Shown here piece by piece: positions 14,283 to 22,453 of a DNA stretch of 64,000 bases. The DNA is from Nocardia aurantiaca (lineage in GTDB: Bacteria > Actinomycetota > Actinomycetes > Mycobacteriales > Mycobacteriaceae), in NCBI RefSeq assembly GCF_009708175.1, contig NZ_WMBB01000002.1, forward strand, positions 124,001-188,000, in the 5' to 3' direction. Position numbers and translations under genes: made by a program. How positions within the stretch are numbered: the first letter of the stretch is position 1; every line of letters starts with the position of its first letter. The notes beneath the pieces were generated by a model, which was given only the letters and a program-made list of their open reading frames with translations, was not told the origin of the DNA and ran no database searches.

Positions 14283-14504
14283 ATGTCGGATCCAGTCGAC
14301 GTCCCGATCGAGGACGATGTCATTCGACTCGGCCAGTTCCTGAAGCTGGCGAACCTCATCGATTCCGGTTCGGAAGCCAAAACGGTGATCGCCCAGGGCC
14401 TGGTACGAGTCAACGACGAGGTGGAGCTGCGACGGGGTCGCCAGCTGCACACGGGCGATGTGGTGGCACTGGCCGGGCACAAAGCCCGGGTCACCAGCGG
14501 CTGA
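14283..14504 (+). CDS. Small S4-domain RNA-binding protein
   Basis: The 73-residue protein is essentially one S4 RNA-binding domain: IRLGQFLKLANLIDSGSEAK, then a loop with VNDEVELRRGRQL and a final GDVVALAG strand. It resembles the YbcJ/RlbA-like stand-alone S4 proteins associated with structured RNA or ribosome assembly. AAGGA lies 8 bases before the ATG at 14283, which is preferred over the in-frame ATG nine bases earlier. It is divergent from lysX. Confidence 0.85.
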   Translation: MSDPVDVPIEDDVIRLGQFLKLANLIDSGSEAKTVIAQGLVRVNDEVELRRGRQLHTGDVVALAGHKARVTSG

Positions 14505-14642
14505 GCGCGCTTCGCGGGCAAGATACTCCCGGATCCGTAGAGGTTCGTTCCGCGCCCCTCGCGGCCGGGCTCACCGCATCCCTGCGGTTTGCCGGCGGCT
14601 TCATTTCCCGCGGGGGCTCGGGGCTGGGCCCCGGCTCCCCAT

Positions 14643-14674
14643 TCTCAGGGGTGCGGGGGCGTCAGCTCCTGAGA
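14643..14674 (-). terminator. Terminator-like hairpin downstream of rraA
   Basis: On the minus strand TCTCAGG (14674-14668) pairs with CCTGAGA (14649-14643) around an 18-base loop containing GCTGACGCCCC. The loop is shared with the hairpin after sodA, while the stems differ. It lies 18 bases beyond the rraA stop. Confidence 0.55.
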
Positions 14675-14691
14675 GCTTCCCGAGAGTTGGG

Positions 14692-15183
14692 TCAGCCTTC
14701 GCTGCGAACGACGACGCCGTCGTGGTCGCTGTAGAGCATGTCGCCCGGAACGAAGGTGACGCCGCCGAATTCGACCGGCACATCCTTCTGGGCATCGGCG
14801 CCGGTCTGGGTGCTCTTGCGGGGGTTGGTGCCCAGCGCCTTGATGCCGATGGGCAGGGTGCGCAGGATCGCCGAGTCCCGGACCGCGCCGTTGACGATGA
14901 CACCGGCCCAGCCGTTGTCCACGCCGCGCCCGGCGATGATGTCGCCGACCAGCGCGGTGTGCACGCTCGCGCCGCCGTCCACGACCAGTACCCGGCCCTC
15001 GCCGGGTTCGCCGAGGGTCTGCTTGACGAGCAGGTTGTCCTGGAAGGTCCGGATGGTCACGATGCGGCCGGCGAACACCTCGCGGCCACCGAACTGGATG
15101 AACTGGGTGTCGCAGCTGCGGATCTCCGGGCCGATCTCGTCGGCTAGGTCGGCAGTCGCGATGGGATTTGCTGATTCGGTCAC
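14692..15183 (-). CDS. rraA: RraA family protein
   Basis: The 163-residue cytoplasmic protein is of the RraA family, members of which inhibit RNase E in E. coli; others act as 4-hydroxy-4-methyl-2-oxoglutarate aldolase or oxaloacetate decarboxylase. The core motif [24 protein letters not shown] contains the conserved Gly-rich loop and the Arg-Asp pair. Length is typical. It starts only four bases after the stop of the upstream deazaflavin oxidoreductase, so the two form an operon. Whether it acts on an RNase or as an aldolase cannot be settled from sequence; the old MenG name for this family is wrong. Confidence 0.9.
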   Translation of the reverse strand: MTESANPIATADLADEIGPEIRSCDTQFIQFGGREVFAGRIVTIRTFQDNLLVKQTLGEPGEGRVLVVDGGASVHTALVGDIIAGRGVDNGWAGVIVNGAVRDSAILRTLPIGIKALGTNPRKSTQTGADAQKDVPVEFGGVTFVPGDMLYSDHDGVVVRSEG

Positions 15184-15187
15184 GCAG

Positions 15188-15694
15188 TCATCTTGTCAGG
15201 GCGAAAATACGCAAGTCGCGAGCGGTGCGATTGCGGTAGGAAGTGTACGCCCGGGTGGTCTCCTCGAAGCGTTCGAAGATGGCCTTCTTGCGGTCCTCGT
15301 CGGTGACCAGTGCGGCGGTCACCGGAATGTGCTGCCCGGCGATGGCGACCTCGGCGGCCGGATTGGCCAGCAGGTTCCCGGTCCAGGCCGGGTGGTGGTT
15401 TTGACCGAAGTTCGATCCGATCACATAGATCGTGTCCCCATCGTGAACGTAGAGCAGCGGGGTGGTGCGCGGTTCCCCGGACTTGCGGCCGACGGTGGTG
15501 AGCAGGATGACCGGCGCGCCGATCGGGCCCAGCACGGTGTATTTGCCGCCCGTGCGCTCGAGGATCTTGCGATCCAGCGGGGTCAGCTTGCGGATGACCG
15601 ACGAGCCGGCCTTGGTGGCGGCGAATGGACTGACGAGGCGGGACAGGAAGCCGTGTGGGGTGCCCCAGACCCGTTCGGGGAACTGCTCGCTCAT
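15188..15694 (-). CDS. Deazaflavin (F420)-dependent nitroreductase-family protein
   Basis: The 168-residue protein is of the Ddn/FGD-like split beta-barrel family that uses F420 or a flavin. The family core is present: [32 protein letters not shown], followed by [21 protein letters not shown]. It probably reduces a quinone or another small substrate at the membrane face or in the cytoplasm. ATG at 15694 was chosen because it begins the conserved part; the Shine-Dalgarno is weak and a GTG at 15721 would add nine residues. It heads an operon with rraA. Confidence 0.87.
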   Translation of the reverse strand: MSEQFPERVWGTPHGFLSRLVSPFAATKAGSSVIRKLTPLDRKILERTGGKYTVLGPIGAPVILLTTVGRKSGEPRTTPLLYVHDGDTIYVIGSNFGQNHHPAWTGNLLANPAAEVAIAGQHIPVTAALVTDEDRKKAIFERFEETTRAYTSYRNRTARDLRIFALTR

Positions 15695-15855
15695 ACCGAG
15701 ACTGTAGTGCCCGCCGGGCACCGCCGTCCGATGTTCCCGGCAAGGGTGATGCGCTCTTCGCTTGCCCGGCGATCTACCTAGAAGAACGAATCAACTCTGC
15801 AGTCGGATTCTCGGGCGCATACACCCGATGAGTCCAGGTCGGGGGAGGCGTGAAC

Positions 15856-18057
15856 GTGGAATGGGTGATCGACTCGGGTGCCGTCGACGAGACCCGCGCC
15901 CTGCTGGCGTCCGTGCTCGCCAGATTCCAGGCCGCCTGGGAGTCCGCCGGAGCGCCGCCGAACCTGGCCGAATTCCTGCCGCATCGACCGGAATCGCGGC
16001 GGCTGGCGCTGATCGAGCTGATCAAGGTGGACCTGGAGTATCGCTGGATCCGCTACGACTTTCCCAAGCGGCTGGCCGAGTATCGGGCCGAATTCGACGA
16101 ATTGCGTTCCGGCTCACTGCCTCCCGACCTGGCCTATGAGGAATTCCATGCTCTGCGCCGCTCCGGTTTCGCCCTGGACATCAGCGCTCTGCCGACCGAG
16201 GCGGCCGCCACCGAGTGGGCCGAGCGCGACTACCGCAGCACGCTCATTGCCCGGCCGCAGGCCCAGCACGCCCTCGAGGGCATCGAGGTCGGCGACCGGG
16301 TGGACGATTTCGATCTGCTGGTGGAGCTGGGCAGCGGCGCCTTCGCCCGGGTCTTCCTGGCCCGGCAGCGGTCCATGCAGCGGCTGGTGGCGGTGAAGAT
16401 CTCGCAGAATCACGGCACCGAGTCCGAGACCCTGGCCCAGCTGGACCATGAGCATATTGTGCGCGTCTTCGACCAGCGCCTGCTGTCCGACCAGGAGCTG
16501 AAACTGCTTTATATGCAATATCTTCCGGGCGGCACGCTGTCGAAAGTGCTGGCGCTGGTGCGTTCCCGCGAACCGGGCGAACGCGACGGCGGTCTGCTGC
16601 TGGAGGCGGTGGACTCGGCCATGCGGGACAAGGGCGGCCTGATACCCGGCGAATCCCTCACTCGCGCCGCGATGCCGGAGCGCAGCTGGCCGGAAACCGT
16701 TGCGTGGCTGGGCAGCCGACTGGCCCGTGCGCTCGACTACGCGGCCGACAACGGGGTATTGCACCGCGATATCAAGCCCGCCAATGTGCTGCTCACCGCC
16801 GACGGCAGCCCGAAACTGGCCGATTTCAACATCAGTTTCAGCCAGCACGTGGCGGGCACCAGCCCGCTGGCCTATTTCGGCGGCTCGCTGGCGTACATGT
16901 CGCCGGAGCAGTTGGCGGCCTGCCATCCGCGACTGCTCGAGACCGCCGAGGCGCTCGACGGCCGCAGCGACATCTACGCGCTGGGCGTGGTGCTGTGGGA
17001 ACTGCTCACCGGCCGCCGCCCCTTCGACGACGAATCCCTCGCGGGCGATTCGGAATCCTCGCTCGAGCGCATGCTGCGGCTGCGCCGCCACGAGATCGAT
17101 CCCCGCCACCTCGACGAGCTGCCGCCCGACTGCCCGGCCACGCTGCGCCGGGTGCTGCTCAAATGCCTTGCGCCCGATCGTGAAGACCGCTGGCCCGATG
17201 GCGCGGCGCTGGCCCAGCAGCTGGAGTTGTGCCTGGATCAGCGGGCACGGGATCTGGTGGACCCGCCCGAGAGCAACTGGCGGGCACGGGTCGGCCCATG
17301 GTCGCTGCTGGCCCTGATCACCGTGGCCAGCCTGGTCGGCGACGTGCTCGGCATGGCGTACGTCAATCTGCACAACCATCCGCTGTTCGCGCTCTGGTTC
17401 ACGCCCGAGGAGCGAGCGCGGCTCCAAGTAGTCGGCAACGCGATGGCCCTGGTCGCCACCCCGGCGGCCATCGCGGTCGCCAATTACCTGTGCCGCCGGG
17501 CCTTCATCGTGTGGCGCGGGTTGCGGCGGGGCCGCACCTACGAGTCGGCCGAGCTGTCCCGGGCCCGCCGGGACACTTTGAAGAACGGCGACCGGGTGGC
17601 GCTGCTGGCCTTCGCCTGGTGGGTGCTGGCTGCCGCGGTCTCGGCCATCGCGCTGGTGGTCTATACCGGACTGCCGCCGGGGCGCATCGTGAATCTGGTG
17701 GCGACGCTGCTGGTTTCGGGCGCGATCGCGGTGGCCTATCCGTTCTTCGTGGTGACGTTCTTCGTGGTGCGCTGCTTCTATCCGCGACTGCTCACGCACG
17801 GGGAGACGGCCGAGGATCGGCAGGCGCTGCGGGCCCTGAGCCGCCGCTGTACCGGCTATCTCGCGGTGGCCGTGGCGATTCCGCTGGTCGGGGTGATCTC
17901 CAGCCTGATCTTCCTGAACGCGGAAGAGGTTTCGCTGGTTCTGATTCCGATCTACGGCCTGTGCGTCGCGGGCGTGCTCGGGTTCCTCGGCGACTACTGG
18001 CTGTTCCGCCGGACGGAGGCCGATCTGCGCGCCTTCGAACGTGCCGTGTCGAAATAG
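15856..18057 (+). CDS. Membrane serine/threonine protein kinase with planctomycete-like architecture
   Basis: The roughly 733-residue protein has three parts. Residues 10-110 form a helical region with LAEFLPHRPESRRLALIELI and KVDLEYRWIRYD followed by RLAEYRAEFDEL, which resembles the N-terminal extension of many planctomycete kinases. The kinase domain follows (about 150-455): GSGAFARVF loop, VAVK lysine, HRDIKPANVLL catalytic loop, DFN instead of DFG, and MSPEQ. The C terminus has about six membrane helices and no PASTA or other sensor domain. HRD, the lysine and the catalytic-loop Asn are intact, so activity is likely. The GTG at 15856 has GGAGG 7 bases upstream; the GTG at 15850 is too close. 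It has no obvious operon partner and its substrate is unknown. Confidence 0.9.
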   Translation: MEWVIDSGAVDETRALLASVLARFQAAWESAGAPPNLAEFLPHRPESRRLALIELIKVDLEYRWIRYDFPKRLAEYRAEFDELRSGSLPPDLAYEEFHALRRSGFALDISALPTEAAATEWAERDYRSTLIARPQAQHALEGIEVGDRVDDFDLLVELGSGAFARVFLARQRSMQRLVAVKISQNHGTESETLAQLDHEHIVRVFDQRLLSDQELKLLYMQYLPGGTLSKVLALVRSREPGERDGGLLLEAVDSAMRDKGGLIPGESLTRAAMPERSWPETVAWLGSRLARALDYAADNGVLHRDIKPANVLLTADGSPKLADFNISFSQHVAGTSPLAYFGGSLAYMSPEQLAACHPRLLETAEALDGRSDIYALGVVLWELLTGRRPFDDESLAGDSESSLERMLRLRRHEIDPRHLDELPPDCPATLRRVLLKCLAPDREDRWPDGAALAQQLELCLDQRARDLVDPPESNWRARVGPWSLLALITVASLVGDVLGMAYVNLHNHPLFALWFTPEERARLQVVGNAMALVATPAAIAVANYLCRRAFIVWRGLRRGRTYESAELSRARRDTLKNGDRVALLAFAWWVLAAAVSAIALVVYTGLPPGRIVNLVATLLVSGAIAVAYPFFVVTFFVVRCFYPRLLTHGETAEDRQALRALSRRCTGYLAVAVAIPLVGVISSLIFLNAEEVSLVLIPIYGLCVAGVLGFLGDYWLFRRTEADLRAFERAVSK

Positions 18058-18099
18058 CCGCCGCGTGTCGAAACAGCCTGTACCGAGGCGAATACGGTG

Positions 18100-18570
18100 T
18101 CAGCGGAAGAAGACCCACCCGAAGATGGTCATCCACATGATCCCTACCGCGAGGCCGGCCACCGCGAATCCCCTGTCGTCGCGGCGGTCGGCGTCGACGG
18201 TCAGGGCCACCAGGCCCAGGATCACGGCCGGGACCGCGGTCAGCCCGCAGAAGAATCCGAAAACCCCCAGCACGAACGACGTGATGCCCATGCCCTTGGA
18301 GCGCTGGGCGGCCGGCGCGTAGTACACGGGCGTCTTCGCGTACATCGGCATGCCCGGATACCCGGCCGGAGTCATGGGCCGCCACGGCAATCCGGTCATC
18401 ACCGTGTCGAGTTCGCTGCAGGTGCGCGCATTGAGCGCGTATCCGATGCGGTCGGACAACTCGTCGACGGTGAGCCGCCCGGCCTGGAAATTCTGTTTCA
18501 GGGCCTCGATCGCGCGTTCCCGATCGGCGTCACTCGCCAGGAAATACCCTGCCGCCCATTGAGGTTCCAT
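18100..18570 (-). CDS. DUF1707 and DUF4190 domain membrane protein
   Basis: The roughly 156-residue protein has a DUF1707 domain at the N terminus (LASDADRERAIEALKQNF, GRLTVDELSDRI, LNARTCSELDTVMTGLP). A short Pro/Tyr linker follows, then two membrane helices in a DUF4190-like block (GITSFVLGVFGFFCGLTAVPA, FAVAGLAVGIMWMTIFGW). DUF1707 proteins are common in actinobacteria, often with a regulatory or septation-related context, and the function is not established. ATG at 18570 is preferred because GGAG precedes it at 8 bases; ATG at 18582 is an alternative. It is convergent with the kinase gene, ending 42 bases from it. Confidence 0.85.
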   Translation of the reverse strand: MEPQWAAGYFLASDADRERAIEALKQNFQAGRLTVDELSDRIGYALNARTCSELDTVMTGLPWRPMTPAGYPGMPMYAKTPVYYAPAAQRSKGMGITSFVLGVFGFFCGLTAVPAVILGLVALTVDADRRDDRGFAVAGLAVGIMWMTIFGWVFFR

Positions 18571-18665
18571 CTGGTTCTCCATCGAACCCGAAGCCGAATA
18601 CTCTGAATTCGAGCGTATTCCTCGTTCCCGGTGCCGAGTGCGAATCGAGACCGGAGACACATGAA

Positions 18666-19046
18666 TCAGGCGCGGCCGTGGCGCTGTTCGTAGGCGGCTC
18701 GGTCGGCGGCTTCGCGGGCGCGGCGATCGACGTCGGCGAGCGCGGGATCCAGGCCGTGTTCGAGGAGTCGTTTGCGCCGGAACACATAGGTGAGTGCCGC
18801 GGTGAAATAGATGAGCGGCAGATACAGCAGCGCCATCATGGCCAGCCCCATCCAGAGCGGGCCCGGAATCAGCAGGAACAGGCACAGCACCGGAATGATC
18901 GGAATCAGCATCCGCAGCAGGTAGCGCCGGGTCGCGCCCGGGCCGGTGAGATCGTTCAGTACCCAGTCCGACATGGACGGCGGCAGCGTCCGCCCGCAGA
19001 GGTAGCCGATTCGCTGCAGTGGCGTCGGGGCGGTGCGTTCGGGCAT
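18666..19046 (-). CDS. DUF5313-type two-helix membrane protein
   Basis: The 126-residue protein has a conserved-looking N terminus (QRIGYLCGRTLPPSMSDWVLNDLTG), two adjacent membrane helices (MLIPIIPVLCLFLLIPG, LAMMALLYLPLIYFTAALTYVF) and a charged Arg/Ala-rich tail (DVDRRAREAADRAAYEQRHG). It matches the actinobacterial DUF5313 family as I know it. The function is unknown. It stands between the DUF1707 gene and the SRPBCC gene, all on the minus strand. Confidence 0.82.
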   Translation of the reverse strand: MPERTAPTPLQRIGYLCGRTLPPSMSDWVLNDLTGPGATRRYLLRMLIPIIPVLCLFLLIPGPLWMGLAMMALLYLPLIYFTAALTYVFRRKRLLEHGLDPALADVDRRAREAADRAAYEQRHGRA

Positions 19047-19123
19047 GTGCCCAGGATCCCCGGTGGGGGAGTGCGGGACAACCGCGGGGGGTCGGCGGCG
19101 TTGACGACCCGGAGGGGACGAGC

Positions 19124-19154
19124 CTCTCGATGCCTTCGGGACGCAGCCCGAGAG
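19124..19154 (-). terminator. Hairpin downstream of the SRPBCC gene
   Basis: On the minus strand CTCTCG (19154-19149) pairs with CGAGAG (19129-19124). The loop GGCTGCGTCCC resembles, less exactly, the loops downstream of rraA and sodA. The bases just before it (CGAGAGCTGGGTCAGG across the stop, plus strand) also nearly match those at the end of rraA. Confidence 0.45.
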
Positions 19155-19169
19155 TCCCCGAGAGCTGGG

Positions 19170-19631
19170 TCAGGCGTTGGTGCGGTCGGCGTGGAAGGCC
19201 GAGACCTGGGTGGCCAGGTTCTGCGTGGAGCTTTTCACGGCGAGCTTCACGAAGGGCTCGATGGTCTTGCCGAGGATCTTGCCCGCCAGACCGCCGGGGA
19301 CCCGGTAATCGACGATGGCGTCGATGGTGCAGGATTCCTCGCCCCTGTCGTGGAAGAGGAAGGTGGATTCGATTTCGAAGCCCTTGATCGACTTCACGCC
19401 GATCGCGTAACCCGGCTCGTGCCGGACGATCTTGATGGTCGAGTGCAGGGTGATCGGGCCCAGTTGAATGGTCCCGTCGAAGGTGGCTTCGATACCCTCG
19501 ATCTGGTCGGTCAGCGGGGTGAAGGCGCTGATCTCATTGATGAAGTTCGGCAGCTGCCGGTAGTCGTTGACGTAGGCGAAGGCGGATTCGGCCGAGGCGG
19601 CGCAGTCCGCGACGATCTTGACTTCGGTCAT
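19170..19631 (-). CDS. SRPBCC family (START-like) protein
   Basis: The 153-residue soluble protein has a START/polyketide-cyclase-type helix-grip fold. It starts with a strand (TEVKIVADCAASAESAFAYV), then NDYRQLPNFI, followed by alternating strands and a long C-terminal helix (IEPFVKLAVKSSTQNLATQV). Such proteins bind lipids or other hydrophobic ligands in a cavity; no substrate can be assigned. ATG at 19631 begins the first strand and is preferred over a start at 19706. It ends next to a hairpin shared in style with rraA and sodA. Confidence 0.85.
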   Translation of the reverse strand: MTEVKIVADCAASAESAFAYVNDYRQLPNFINEISAFTPLTDQIEGIEATFDGTIQLGPITLHSTIKIVRHEPGYAIGVKSIKGFEIESTFLFHDRGEESCTIDAIVDYRVPGGLAGKILGKTIEPFVKLAVKSSTQNLATQVSAFHADRTNA

Positions 19632-19747
19632 GCGCGCAACTGTAACGTGTTCTAGTTTCAATCCGCAGATCTTGTGATCGGCTCCATAGAGCTGCGACTT
19701 CGCCATTTATGAGACAGCGCAGGCGAATTCGGCGACCGTGGCTCCGG

Positions 19748-20716
19748 TCAAGCCGTGACGGCCAGTGTAGCGGCCAGCCCGAAGACCGACGCCATCACCA
19801 GCACCTCCACAATCGCGCGCCGCAACGAGTCGTCCGCCGCCATCCGGTGATCGGCGACCTTCGGCACCCAGCCGCGCCGCCACCACCAGCCCAGTGCGAG
19901 CAGCACGGTGACCAGGATCGTCTTGGCCAGCAGGATGCGGCCGTACCCGCTGGTCACCAGTGGACTCACCCCGCCGATCCGCACCAGCCCGTTGACGATT
20001 CCGGTGACCGCCACCGTAACCACCAGCGGCAGCGCCCAATTCGAGTACCGAGGCAGCAGCACCGCCCACTCGCCCCGGGTGCGCACGGTCAGCGCCAGCG
20101 CGAGCAGCATGCCGAACCAGGCCGCCGCCGCCAGCGCGTGCACAGCCGCCAGCACCGAACCGAACGACTGCTGCGACATATGCCCGGTGATCGGTCGCAG
20201 CGCCAGCGTGACGGCGGTGAACACCAGCACCAGATCCGCGGTGGCCCGGTCCGGCTGCCGGAATCCGAAGGCGCTGTACGCCGCCACCGAGACGCTGCCG
20301 ATGAGCAGCGCGATGCCGATCTGTCCGCCGCTCACGTGCGTGAGATAGTCGCCGAACCGCGCGGCGCTCAGCCGCCGCGCGGGAACCCCTTGCACCTCCG
20401 CGGCTTCCAGCACCAGCATGGCGAATTCCATGCCCGCCCAGACCGCGGCGAGCACGGTGAGCGGCCGCCACCGCGGGACCAGCCGGTCCCACAGCCTCGG
20501 CAGCCCGGCCAGCCCGAGCACGGTCGCCCCCGCGCAGTCGGCGAGCACCCGGACCGGGGCCTCGGCCTGGACCGGATCGTCGGCGGCCAGCGCCCAGGCC
20601 AGCGCGGCGCCGCCCAGGGCGACCGGGATGACCAGCAGCAGCAGCCATCTCAGTGAGCTGCTACCGCCGGCCGTCCCGCGCTCCCGGCGACGATCGGTGC
20701 GGTCGGGCCGATTCAC
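19748..20716 (-). CDS. copD: CopD family copper-transport membrane protein
   Basis: The 322-residue polytopic membrane protein is of the CopD/YcnJ C-terminal type, with about eight to nine helices (for example LRWLLLLVIPVALGGAALAWAL, HALAAAAWFGMLLALALTV, ILLAKTILVTVLLALGWWW). HVSGGQIGIALL and RPITGHMSQQ supply histidine and methionine residues typical of the family. It is thought to move copper across the membrane together with periplasmic CopC. Its start overlaps the copC stop by four bases, so translation is coupled. The genes run ycnI-copC-copD on the minus strand. Confidence 0.87.
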   Translation of the reverse strand: MNRPDRTDRRRERGTAGGSSSLRWLLLLVIPVALGGAALAWALAADDPVQAEAPVRVLADCAGATVLGLAGLPRLWDRLVPRWRPLTVLAAVWAGMEFAMLVLEAAEVQGVPARRLSAARFGDYLTHVSGGQIGIALLIGSVSVAAYSAFGFRQPDRATADLVLVFTAVTLALRPITGHMSQQSFGSVLAAVHALAAAAWFGMLLALALTVRTRGEWAVLLPRYSNWALPLVVTVAVTGIVNGLVRIGGVSPLVTSGYGRILLAKTILVTVLLALGWWWRRGWVPKVADHRMAADDSLRRAIVEVLVMASVFGLAATLAVTA

Positions 20717-21249
20717 CTGCGCTGCTTACCCCGTCCGCCGAACAGGGCGAAGGCCAAGCCGCCGCCGAACAGCACCACCGCCGCCACGATGAACACCCAG
20801 AGCGGCACGCCGCCACCGTCGGAGCCGCCGGACTTGGCGGTCGAGTCGGGCTTGGGGCCCGGAGTTCCATTGCCCGCCTTGGTGAGTGTGAACGAGCGGG
20901 TGCCGCTGACCGGGTGCCCGTCCGCCGAGGTGACCCGGTAGGCGATCTTGTACTCACCGACCGGACCCAGCTCACCGACCTCGATGCTGATGGTCGGCCC
21001 CTCCACCTTCGGCTGGCCCTTGGACCAGAGATTGCCGTCCGGCCCGGTGACCGTCATGGACGGGTAGGCGGGCTGCAGGCTCTCGTTGAAGGTGATGCTG
21101 ACCGTGGCCGGCGAGGTGTCGATCTGCGCGCCGTTGTCCGGGCTCGAGGCGATGGGCGCGGAATGCGCGTCGGCGACCCCGCCGCCGAGCAATGCGAATC
21201 CGGTGACCAGCAGCCCGGTGATGAGCCCGGCCAGCAGCCTGCGGCTCAT
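20713..21249 (-). CDS. copC: CopC-domain copper-binding protein, membrane anchored
   Basis: The 178-residue exported protein has a signal peptide that ends at GGGVADA, so the mature protein would begin with His (HSAPIASSPDNGA). An N-terminal histidine is a known Cu(II) ligand in CopC. The CopC beta-barrel follows, with VSITFNESLQP and SADGHPVSGTRSF, the latter holding another likely ligand. A Gly/Ser linker and a C-terminal membrane helix (VPLWVFIVAAVVLFGGGLAFALF) anchor it. It overlaps ycnI upstream and copD downstream by four bases each. Confidence 0.92.
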   Translation of the reverse strand: MSRRLLAGLITGLLVTGFALLGGGVADAHSAPIASSPDNGAQIDTSPATVSITFNESLQPAYPSMTVTGPDGNLWSKGQPKVEGPTISIEVGELGPVGEYKIAYRVTSADGHPVSGTRSFTLTKAGNGTPGPKPDSTAKSGGSDGGGVPLWVFIVAAVVLFGGGLAFALFGGRGKQRR

Positions 21250-21896
21250 GATCGCCGTCCCCGGATGACGCTGCCCAGGCCGAGGGCCGCACCCAGCGCG
21301 CCCAGTGCCAGGCCGGTGCCGCCCAGCCAGCGGGCGGTGCTGTCGGTGCCCTTGTCGTTCTTGTCATCGGCCGCGGCGGGCGCGTCGTCGTCGCCGCCGC
21401 TGCTCGCGGCCAGGGTGAGGCTGGGGGCCGGGTGCTCGGGCTCACTGCCGTCGGCGTTCATCGGCTGGTTCCAGTCGACGACCTTGCCGTCGCTGTAGGT
21501 CTGGGCGGCGTTGAAGCTGACTTTATCCTGCTTGGGCAGCGGGCCCACCGAGAGCGCGAAGCGCTGGAACTGACCCGGGGCCACGCCCGGATTGCCGGGG
21601 TTGGCGGTCCAGGTGACCGACACGGCCTCGCCCTGGGCGTTCTTGTCGACCTTGGCGGTCCAGCCCGCGATCGGCTCGGTGCGCGCGCTCTTCAGGTTCG
21701 GCAGCGTCACGGTGAGCTTGGTGGTCGAGGCGGTGTCGGACTCGGTCGGCACCCGGAAGGTCGCGACCGCGTAGCCGCCCTGGCGGGCGCCGGGCGCGTC
21801 CACGGCCACGTGCGCGGACGCGACGCCCGCGCCGACCAGCATCAGTCCGGAGGCGGCCACGGAGGTGACGAAGACGCGCGAAAGAGAGGTGTTCAT
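21246..21896 (-). CDS. ycnI: YcnI family (DUF1775) copper-binding protein
   Basis: The 216-residue exported protein has a signal peptide ending at AGVASA, followed by HVAVDAPGARQGGY. The mature N-terminal histidine is the copper ligand in YcnI-type domains. The body has the DUF1775 strands (FRVPTESDTASTTKLTVTLP, WTAKVDKNAQGEAVSVTW, VDWNQP), then an acidic Asp/Ala linker and a C-terminal membrane helix (GGTGLALGALGAALGLGSV). It heads the ycnI-copC-copD set and is thought to deliver copper to it. No copper-repressor site was recognised upstream. Confidence 0.9.
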   Translation of the reverse strand: MNTSLSRVFVTSVAASGLMLVGAGVASAHVAVDAPGARQGGYAVATFRVPTESDTASTTKLTVTLPNLKSARTEPIAGWTAKVDKNAQGEAVSVTWTANPGNPGVAPGQFQRFALSVGPLPKQDKVSFNAAQTYSDGKVVDWNQPMNADGSEPEHPAPSLTLAASSGGDDDAPAAADDKNDKGTDSTARWLGGTGLALGALGAALGLGSVIRGRRS

Positions 21897-21945
21897 GAAT
21901 GTATTGCCTTCTCTGACAATGGTTACGGGAAGAAAGGGATCGGGG

Positions 21946-22446
21946 TTACGCCGTAACCGGTGGCGCGCGCGGTCCGGCCGCGCCCAGGGCGAGAAGGGTT
22001 TTCGGGTCGGGAACCGAATGCGGGCGGCGAGACAGCGGGGCCCGCGCCGGGAGTCCGCCGGGCCGGGTGAGGAGCACCCGGACGGCGCGCGAGATCAGCT
22101 CGTAGAGCCGCTCGGTGATCAGGATCAGGAACGCGCAGCCGACCGCCGCCACCGCGTGCGCGATCAGCATCGGCCCGTGTGCGCTGAATTCCATTGCCCC
22201 CGCGGCATGCCCGTGCTGCACGAGACCGCTCAGGGCGAGGTGGCAGGCGGGCTGGCCCGCCACCATGAGGATGGGCAGCGCGGCCGGCGGCCGCAGTGCG
22301 GCGGCCGCCGCGCCCACGGCGGCGGCCGCCATCACCAGCAGCATGAGCCCCGAGGAACCGGGGTAGCCGCCCCCCGCGAACCCGTGCGCCGCAACCGCCA
22401 GGGCCGCCATGGCGACACCTGCCAGTCCACCGCGCACCGAGCTCAT
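21946..22446 (-). CDS. Unknown membrane protein upstream of copper genes
   Basis: The 166-residue Ala/Gly-rich protein has about four predicted membrane helices (GGLAGVAMAALAVAAHGFA, GLMLLVMAAAAVGAAAAAL, ILMVAGQPACHLALSGLV, MLIAHAVAAVGCAFLILITE) and a cytoplasmic Pro/Arg-rich tail. Histidines and methionines cluster in the third loop (VQHGHAAGAMEFSAHGPM), reminiscent of metal-binding loops. That, and its place 49 bases upstream of ycnI on the same strand, makes a role in copper handling plausible but unproven. Confidence 0.75.
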   Translation of the reverse strand: MSSVRGGLAGVAMAALAVAAHGFAGGGYPGSSGLMLLVMAAAAVGAAAAALRPPAALPILMVAGQPACHLALSGLVQHGHAAGAMEFSAHGPMLIAHAVAAVGCAFLILITERLYELISRAVRVLLTRPGGLPARAPLSRRPHSVPDPKTLLALGAAGPRAPPVTA

Positions 22447-22453
22447 GGGTGAC

